From Holosporaceae bacterium (lineage in GTDB: Bacteria > Pseudomonadota > Alphaproteobacteria > UBA3830), in NCBI GenBank assembly GCA_031269645.1, contig JAISYW010000051.1:1-6510 (forward strand): 6,510 nt of DNA, written 5' to 3'. The translations under genes were made by a program, and so were the position numbers. Below are positions 1 through 4,151 of the stretch, one piece after another. Numbering within the stretch: position 1 is the stretch's first letter; every line of letters begins with the position of its first letter. The notes beneath the pieces are model-generated. The model did no database searches. It was given only the letters and a program-made list of their open reading frames with translations, and was not told the origin of the DNA.

Positions 1-66
1 CGCGGATATTGTTTGGCATGCCTAATTTTTAGTTTTCTGATTTACATAAAAAATTTAATAAAATAA
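1..66 (+). CDS. C-terminal tail of a membrane protein, probably NADH-quinone oxidoreductase subunit N (partial)
   Basis: The frame that opens at base 1 encodes 21 residues and ends with TAA at 64-66. The tail is strongly hydrophobic (CLACLIFSFLIYIK) and ends in lysines, as expected for a last membrane helix with a cytosolic end. Its stop shares one base with the ATG of the next gene (TAATG), so the two are co-transcribed and probably translationally coupled. In many alphaproteobacteria the gene before birA is nuoN, the proton-pumping antiporter-like subunit of respiratory complex I. The NuoN assignment rests on that gene order, not on a motif, because too little protein is visible. The 5' part lies outside the window. 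Confidence 0.5.
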   Translation, partial: RGYCLACLIFSFLIYIKNLIK

Positions 67-488
67 TGGCGGACTTCTCTCATAATTTTTCTTCATGTTT
101 GCGCCCAAAAGACACAAAGAAGCCTATTATTAAATTAAAAACGATAGATAGTACCCACAAATTTGCCGTACGTTTGATTGAAAGTGGCGATGTGTCCGAA
201 TGTGTAATAATAGCAGAAAACCAAACAGCGTCTATAGGAAGATGTGGACGAGAATGGATATCGATTCCCGGAAATTTCTTTGCTTCTATTATACAAAAAA
301 TGCCTGCAAATGTGAATTTTGGACAACTATCTCTTTCGATGGCATGCGCGGTGCGCGAATCAATCGCCCACTACATTATCAACGGCGAATTGACCAAACA
401 CGACGATTCTAGAAATAATAAACTACTAGAAATTGCCGAAAATTTGCGATTACATTGGCCAAACGATATTTATTATAGGAATCTATAG
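66..488 (+). CDS. birA: N-terminal fragment of biotin protein ligase (140 residues, up to the amber codon)
   Basis: This is the piece made if TAG 486-488 terminates. It holds the first half of the catalytic domain: the substrate-contacting DST (28-30), the biotin/phosphate loop at 53-64 and the WPND strand (131-134). It stops before the catalytic lysine and the rest of the central sheet, so on its own it should be inactive. The ATG at 66 is supported by its one-base overlap with the preceding stop. No Shine-Dalgarno sequence is visible, so translation probably relies on coupling. A segment at about 108-125 (KHDDSRNNKLLEIAEN) looks like a lineage-specific insertion before WPND. Confidence 0.6.
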   Translation: MADFSHNFSSCLRPKDTKKPIIKLKTIDSTHKFAVRLIESGDVSECVIIAENQTASIGRCGREWISIPGNFFASIIQKMPANVNFGQLSLSMACAVRESIAHYIINGELTKHDDSRNNKLLEIAENLRLHWPNDIYYRNL

Positions 489-503
489 ATTATTGGTATA
501 CTT

Positions 504-899
504 ATGGCAATTATTGATTCTTGGCTTGTAATTAGTATCGGCATAAACATAAAATCGGCTCCTTTTAAGCAAGCCATCAGTATGAGGGAAATTTTAGGTT
601 TAGATAAAATAAACTTCGCTCCGCAAGATATGCTGGAATGCATACTAAAAAACATTGAAGAATGGACTAGATGTTCCGCGGAAAAAGGTTTTTTTTATAT
701 AAGAAGTTATTGGTTACGGTATATTAACGAAATCAATTGTAAAGTAATAATAAAAAACGGCTCGGAATCAATATCCGGCATATTTGCTGGAATTGATGAG
801 TTTGGAAGATTGATTTTAGAAAATGATAGGAGAAAATTGTTTATATCTAGCGGAGACATGTTTGTAAATACAAAAAATATAACGGTGTTCTATGAATAA
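504..899 (+). CDS. birA: C-terminal fragment of biotin protein ligase (131 residues, only if translation restarts)
   Basis: The first ATG after the amber codon is 15 bases downstream and in the same frame. From it, the second half of the ligase reads without further damage: WLVISIGIN (family pattern roughly W-[LI]-V-I-G-I-G-I-N), then a helical stretch, then the small C-terminal beta domain with GIFAGIDEFGRLIL and SSGDMFV. No ribosome-binding site precedes the ATG, and the piece lacks the ATP- and biotin-binding loop, so independent function is unlikely. It is best read as the tail of the broken birA. The first glycine of the family VIGIGIN pattern is serine here. Confidence 0.4.
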   Translation: MAIIDSWLVISIGINIKSAPFKQAISMREILGLDKINFAPQDMLECILKNIEEWTRCSAEKGFFYIRSYWLRYINEINCKVIIKNGSESISGIFAGIDEFGRLILENDRRKLFISSGDMFVNTKNITVFYE

Positions 900-2553
900 A
901 AATGTTTATAACATAAAAGGATTAAATTTCATCCCCATAGGAGGATGTTCTGGCGTAGGAATGAATTTATATGCCTACATCAACAACGATCAATGGATTC
1001 TTGTTGATATGGGAATGGGTTTCGATGGTCGTTTAGGAAAAGATTTAATAATTCCATCTCCAGAAATATTGATAAAAAATAAAACAAAGATTAAAGCGTT
1101 GTTTATTACTCACTCGCATGAAGATCATATAGGAGCTATTCCATACTTGTGGCCAATAGTAAAGTGTCCAATTTACGCGCAACCATTTGCTGTAGAAATG
1201 ATCAAAGATAAATTATCGCAGTTTGATTTAAGTAAAGAAGTTCCTCTAATTAAAGTCTCATTTAATAACAAAATTCAGGTTGGAGATTTCCAAGTAGAAT
1301 TCATATCAGTCGCGCATTCTACTCCAGAATCTTCTGCCTTAGCAATTACATCTCCAGAAGGAATTATTTTACACTCGGGAGACTGGCGAATAGATGACGA
1401 TCCTGTATTGGGCGCAAAAACTGATGAAGAAAAAATCAAGCAATACGGAGAAAAAGGGATACTAGCTCTCATTTGCGACTCAACAAATGTTTTCAGAGAC
1501 ATAAAATACGGTTCTGAAAGGGAAGTACGTAAAAATCTTATAGAATTAATCAAAGAACGTAAAAAGAATCGAATATTAATTACTTGTTTCGCATCTAATT
1601 TAGCCAGACTCGAGTCCTGTTACTGCGCCGCAAAAGAAAGCGGACGCGAATTTGTAATTGTCGGAAGATCTTTAAAAAAAATCGAAAGAGTAGCTAAATT
1701 GTCTGGATATTTTTCTGAAATTTCAGCATTTTTAGACGAAAAAAAGGCCAATTCTTTAGATCCTTCCAAAACTTTAATCGTTTGCACCGGAAGTCAGGGC
1801 GAGGTGAATTCAGCCTTAAGCAAGATCGCCAACGGAATACATAAAACCATTCAAGTGCAAAAAGATGATTTACTTATATTTTCATCTAGAGTTATCCCTG
1901 GAAATGAAAAAGCCGTCCTGGATATTCAAAATTCTCTTATGGAAAAAGGCGTAAATATAATTACTGATTTAGATTGTGAAATTCATGCTTCTGGACACCC
2001 AAGTAAAGAAGAATTAGAGCATTTGTACAATTTAGCCAAGCCAAATATTCTCATACCGATTCATGGAGAAAAAGTACATCTTTATAAACACGCGGAAATC
2101 GCAAGAAACTATGGAATAAAAAATATTGTCGTCGCAAAAGACGGAGATGTTATAAGTTTTTCCGCAAACGAAGCCAAAATAGTTGATACTCTGAATACTG
2201 GAGCATTTGGCGTAGATGGCAGTAAATTAATTCCGGTAAACGGCGGCGTTTATAAAGACAGAGAATCTTTAGCTTCTAGCGGAGTTGTTAGCATATGCGT
2301 AAAATGTGCTAAAGGAGCTATCCGACTGCAGGAAATGCTTTGCGTCGGAATATTTGACGAATCAGAAGAAGTTGAAATAACCGATATCAAAAATGACGTT
2401 GCATCCGAAATAAAGTTATCTCTTGACGGAATATTAAAAGGCAAATCGCCAGATAAAGAAAAGCTGAAATCACTCATTAGGGGTCTAACCAAAACGATAT
2501 TTGCCGCCGCAAGAGGCAAAAAACCGACCGTAATAGTTCATTTGGTCGAATAA
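892..2553 (+). CDS. rnj: Ribonuclease J
   Basis: RNase J is a zinc-dependent RNase with endonuclease and 5'-to-3' exonuclease activity that matures and degrades RNA in the cytosol. The 553-residue protein has the normal family length. The metallo-beta-lactamase motifs are complete: THSHEDH at 73-79 (His74, His76, Asp78, His79), His142 in the AHS segment, and Asp164 in HSGDWRID. The beta-CASP insertion follows from about 205, with TGSQGE at 299-304 and HASGH at 365-369. The last metal-ligand motif, PIHGE, is at 389-393. The C-terminal domain (about 450-553) is also present. The ATG at 892 lies inside the last codons of birA (8-base overlap) and is supported by the family start pattern (LNFIPIGG..GVGMN). 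No clear Shine-Dalgarno is visible, so coupling to birA translation is likely. If so, the birA amber codon could lower rnj expression unless an internal promoter exists. No missing residue or frameshift was seen. Confidence 0.96.
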   Translation: MNKNVYNIKGLNFIPIGGCSGVGMNLYAYINNDQWILVDMGMGFDGRLGKDLIIPSPEILIKNKTKIKALFITHSHEDHIGAIPYLWPIVKCPIYAQPFAVEMIKDKLSQFDLSKEVPLIKVSFNNKIQVGDFQVEFISVAHSTPESSALAITSPEGIILHSGDWRIDDDPVLGAKTDEEKIKQYGEKGILALICDSTNVFRDIKYGSEREVRKNLIELIKERKKNRILITCFASNLARLESCYCAAKESGREFVIVGRSLKKIERVAKLSGYFSEISAFLDEKKANSLDPSKTLIVCTGSQGEVNSALSKIANGIHKTIQVQKDDLLIFSSRVIPGNEKAVLDIQNSLMEKGVNIITDLDCEIHASGHPSKEELEHLYNLAKPNILIPIHGEKVHLYKHAEIARNYGIKNIVVAKDGDVISFSANEAKIVDTLNTGAFGVDGSKLIPVNGGVYKDRESLASSGVVSICVKCAKGAIRLQEMLCVGIFDESEEVEITDIKNDVASEIKLSLDGILKGKSPDKEKLKSLIRGLTKTIFAAARGKKPTVIVHLVE

Positions 2554-2695
2554 GCGCGGTTACACCAAACGTCATTTCAATTATTGAAATAGCTTGCTGA
2601 TACTCAAAGCATACAGGCCATATTTCCGGCAAGAAGAAATGGCGCTCGGTATTAGCCGTAACGAATGGTAAATGTTGTTAATACTCTTTATTCTG
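2554..2695. other. Intergenic spacer between convergent rnj and the exported-protein genes
   Basis: This 142-base stretch separates two converging transcription units, so a terminator for one or both is expected. It contains an AT-rich dyad at 2574-2590 and an imperfect inverted repeat, GCCAT at 2617-2621 with ATGGC at 2639-2643, with partial pairing inside. Neither is followed by a convincing run of T on either strand, so no standard intrinsic terminator can be called. I see no gene or RNA here. Confidence 0.5.
2574..2590. repeat. 17-base palindrome downstream of rnj
   Basis: ATTTCAAT, one central T, then ATTGAAAT form a perfect inverted repeat 20 bases past the rnj stop. As RNA it could fold into a 7-bp AU-rich stem with a UUA loop. 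It may help end rnj transcription or protect its 3' end, but without a U-tract it is not a standard terminator. As DNA it could be a protein-binding dyad. In sequence this AT-rich, chance is a real alternative. Confidence 0.3.
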
Positions 2696-3388
2696 TCATA
2701 TATTCCAAAGATTTTTAAATTCATTGCACCAATTACCTTTTTCTGGATCCCATTGAGATGGTCCAACCAATGAAAAGCATAAATGTGATTTGTAATTTAC
2801 TAGAAAAATGAATCTTAATTCTTTGCAGGAATATTCAACGTATCCGCCTCCCCAAAAACGGGCCCAAGCGGGCATAGGAGTCAAAATCCCTATATTTAAA
2901 CGAATGATCAGGTTTTGGGGAGTCGAAGTAACAAAGGCTGTGACATTAGACAAATCCAAATTGCTTGCCAAAGCTTTGAGATCGTTTTCAATGCATGACG
3001 AGCTGCGCAAAAACGCACTGCATGTGACATATTTGTTTGATCGCCCATTATATAGCACGAACAATTCAACTGGCTTTTTCTTTGCGCGTTTCGATAAGTT
3101 AAATTGATCAAATATAAACAAATGTTTGCTTTGTGAAATTACTAGCGGTAAAGAACAATAATAATTTTCTCCCAAAAATACCTTACCACCAGCGGTTAAC
3201 GAAGGCGCAAAATCAGCAAACAACAACTTTCGCCTGGGTGACAACAACTTACATTTCACTGGTATTTGACATCGTACTATATCATCTTTTACCGAATTTT
3301 CTACCGGCGTTTGCATTCCCCATCCTGTCCAAACGATAACGGCAAAGCAGCAGATAGCAATCGCTTTTATGTTATTCATAATTCCCAT
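2696..3388 (-). CDS. Small exported cysteine-rich protein of unknown family (second of a tandem pair)
   Basis: I do not recognise this 230-residue protein. It begins MGIMNNIKAIAICCFAVIVW, a classic signal peptide: a lysine, then about 12 hydrophobic residues. The rest is hydrophilic with no further clear membrane helix, so it is probably exported to the periplasm, envelope or host side. The predicted mature part has eight cysteines, which suggests disulfides. The start at 3388 was chosen because AAAGGA lies 9 bases upstream. The ATG at 3379 (MNNIKAI) is the alternative that matches its neighbour's start. A still longer reading from 3439 would overlap the upstream gene and put hydrophilic residues before the signal peptide. 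The gene follows the upstream paralogue after 2 bases, so they form one operon. Both share the signal peptide and a C-terminal pattern. It ends with TGA. Confidence 0.75.
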   Translation of the reverse strand: MGIMNNIKAIAICCFAVIVWTGWGMQTPVENSVKDDIVRCQIPVKCKLLSPRRKLLFADFAPSLTAGGKVFLGENYYCSLPLVISQSKHLFIFDQFNLSKRAKKKPVELFVLYNGRSNKYVTCSAFLRSSSCIENDLKALASNLDLSNVTAFVTSTPQNLIIRLNIGILTPMPAWARFWGGGYVEYSCKELRFIFLVNYKSHLCFSLVGPSQWDPEKGNWCNEFKNLWNI

Positions 3389-3390
3389 AT

Positions 3391-3969
3391 TTACAAATCC
3401 TTTCCACGATTTTTTATTACAGGAGACATACGGGAACAAACGATTTTTTTATCTTTTTCGGTAAATTCAACTTCTAATCCGGTTATTAAACATGAAGCTG
3501 CATAATCATTTTTTTTAACAACACCTTCAAATTCTGCAAAAGATGGGATTACAGAGATGTAAGTACATTCTGCTTTCGTTGTTGACGAATTTTCAAAATC
3601 TAGACTTTCGAAAAATTTCTTCCTTGTGACTTTACTGTCACCCGTCAAAAAAGCAACGCTTCCTATTTGTGCTTTGCTCCCAAACAAATCTGCCGACTCA
3701 CAAAATAACAAACATTCGTAACTTGCCTTGTATAAATTAAATTTGCCTTCTATTCCAGAAAACGACAGTGAACAACTTTTTTCATTAATCCTCAATGTTT
3801 CTCCATCTACCATTTTCTGATATATTGTCGACGAAGCTAATGGCCCAAAAGGATTACCCTCTCTCCAAGAGGGCGATAATCTTATATGTTTCCCTTCCAT
3901 TCCATCGGTAGCACAAACGATAACGCTAACACAACAGAAAACGCTAATCGCTTTAATTGTATTATTCAT
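3391..3969 (-). CDS. Small exported cysteine-rich protein of unknown family (first of a tandem pair)
   Basis: This 192-residue protein has no function I can name. It starts MNNTIKAISVFCCVSVIVCA, a signal peptide with cleavage plausible after VCA (about residue 20). VIVC resembles a lipobox but has V just before C instead of G, A or S, and the paralogue has W in place of C, so a lipoprotein is unlikely. The mature part is soluble in character with six cysteines and a lysine-rich C-terminus. The start at 3969 has GAGAAA a few bases upstream. Towards the C-terminus a pattern P..A.F/W, then Y..SC, then F, K and C recurs in the downstream neighbour, which supports an old tandem duplication. A candidate promoter lies about 35 bases upstream. 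The TAA stop is 2 bases before the next start, so the two are probably co-expressed. Confidence 0.75.
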   Translation of the reverse strand: MNNTIKAISVFCCVSVIVCATDGMEGKHIRLSPSWREGNPFGPLASSTIYQKMVDGETLRINEKSCSLSFSGIEGKFNLYKASYECLLFCESADLFGSKAQIGSVAFLTGDSKVTRKKFFESLDFENSSTTKAECTYISVIPSFAEFEGVVKKNDYAASCLITGLEVEFTEKDKKIVCSRMSPVIKNRGKDL

Positions 3970-4010
3970 TGCTTTCTCATTAAATTTAAATATTAATATA
4001 TAAAAAAATT

Positions 4011-4039
4011 AATATAAAGTTAATTTTTAATTTGTTTAA
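4011..4039 (-). promoter_or_regulatory. Candidate sigma-70-type promoter of the exported-protein pair
   Basis: On the - strand TTAAAC (4039-4034) is followed after exactly 17 bases by TATATT (4016-4011). Transcription would begin near 4004, giving a leader of about 35 bases before the ATG at 3969. Spacing and position are good and the -10 matches TATAAT at five of six bases. The surroundings are almost pure A and T, so a chance match is possible. Confidence 0.4.
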
Positions 4040-4073
4040 TTTTTCATGGTTCCCAAGCTAGTATTTTCGATAT

Positions 4074-4092
4074 CAAAATCCAGCAGATTTTG
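4074..4092. terminator. Weak hairpin, possible terminator of the glycosyltransferase operon
   Basis: CAAAATC (4074-4080) and GATTTTG (4086-4092) pair perfectly around a five-base loop, 60 bases past the STT3-like stop. The stem is short and AT-rich and no clear T-run follows on the - strand, so terminator function is only a possibility. It is the best hairpin between the two transcription units. Confidence 0.25.
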
Positions 4093-4151
4093 TCAAACAG
4101 CAGGTTATATTTATTTAATCCGATTCGTTTGGACAGTGGAGAAAAAGCTAC

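Larger units (their letters stand above)
66..899 (+). pseudogene. birA: Biotin--[acetyl-CoA carboxylase] ligase interrupted by an in-frame TAG at the catalytic lysine
   Basis: BirA activates biotin with ATP and attaches it to the biotin carrier protein of acetyl-CoA carboxylase in the cytosol. One frame runs from 66 to the TAA at 897-899 (277 codons, a normal size for a ligase without a DNA-binding domain) and is broken only by TAG at 486-488, codon 141. Family landmarks lie on both sides: DST at 28-30, QTASIGRCGREW at 53-64, WPND at 131-134, then IGIL at 143-146, a GIN motif at 159-161 and the C-terminal cap with GIFAGIDEFGRLIL at about 238-251. Aligned to E. coli BirA (WPNDLYLQDRKLAGIL), the stop falls on Lys183, which contacts biotin and biotinyl-AMP. 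One base change (AAG to TAG) would explain it. Changes at the Gly115 and Arg116 positions also suggest decay. Alternatives are amber suppression or a sequencing error. The gene overlaps rnj by 8 bases. Confidence 0.85.
3970..4151. other. Intergenic spacer between the STT3-like gene and the exported-protein pair
   Basis: These 182 bases hold the AT-rich candidate promoter region at the left (about 3980-4045) and, at the right, a less biased stretch just past the STT3-like stop. In the latter the reading frame stays open for 35 codons beyond the TAG. A 7-bp hairpin at 4074-4092 and a near-palindrome centred on GATATC at about 4069-4074 are the only local structures seen. No RNA gene is apparent. 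Confidence 0.5.

Noticed and set aside
486..488. Pyrrolysine insertion at the BirA amber codon
   Set aside because: A lysine analogue at a lysine site is tempting, but no pyrrolysine machinery or downstream insertion element is visible, the STT3-like gene uses TAG as a normal end, and neighbouring active-site residues are also lost.
1275..1553. Open frames of about 90 codons on the - strand inside rnj (also 2250-2519)
   Set aside because: Both are antisense shadows of a fully conserved RNase J reading frame and are serine- and proline-rich as such shadows usually are.
2581..2766. 61-codon - strand frame covering the spacer and the end of the second exported-protein gene
   Set aside because: It overlaps the exported gene in another frame, has no ribosome-binding site and matches nothing I recognise. 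A transposase remnant was considered, but no motif supports it.
2808..3107. 99-codon open frame on the + strand inside the second exported-protein gene
   Set aside because: It lies antisense to a longer frame that has a signal peptide, a ribosome-binding site and a paralogue next to it. Its own sequence shows no family motif and no ribosome-binding site.
3904..3969. Lipoprotein signal (VIVC) in the first exported protein
   Set aside because: The residue before Cys is Val rather than Gly, Ala or Ser, and the paralogue has Trp instead of Cys, so an ordinary signal peptide is more likely.
3980..4045. AT-rich stretch as a replication origin or iteron region
   Set aside because: No DnaA-box-like words or regular repeats were seen. 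A promoter and leader for the downstream gene explain it better.
4081..4103. Repeated CAGCAG words (4081-4086 and 4098-4103)
   Set aside because: Only two short copies with no further unit; not a repeat array or CRISPR.
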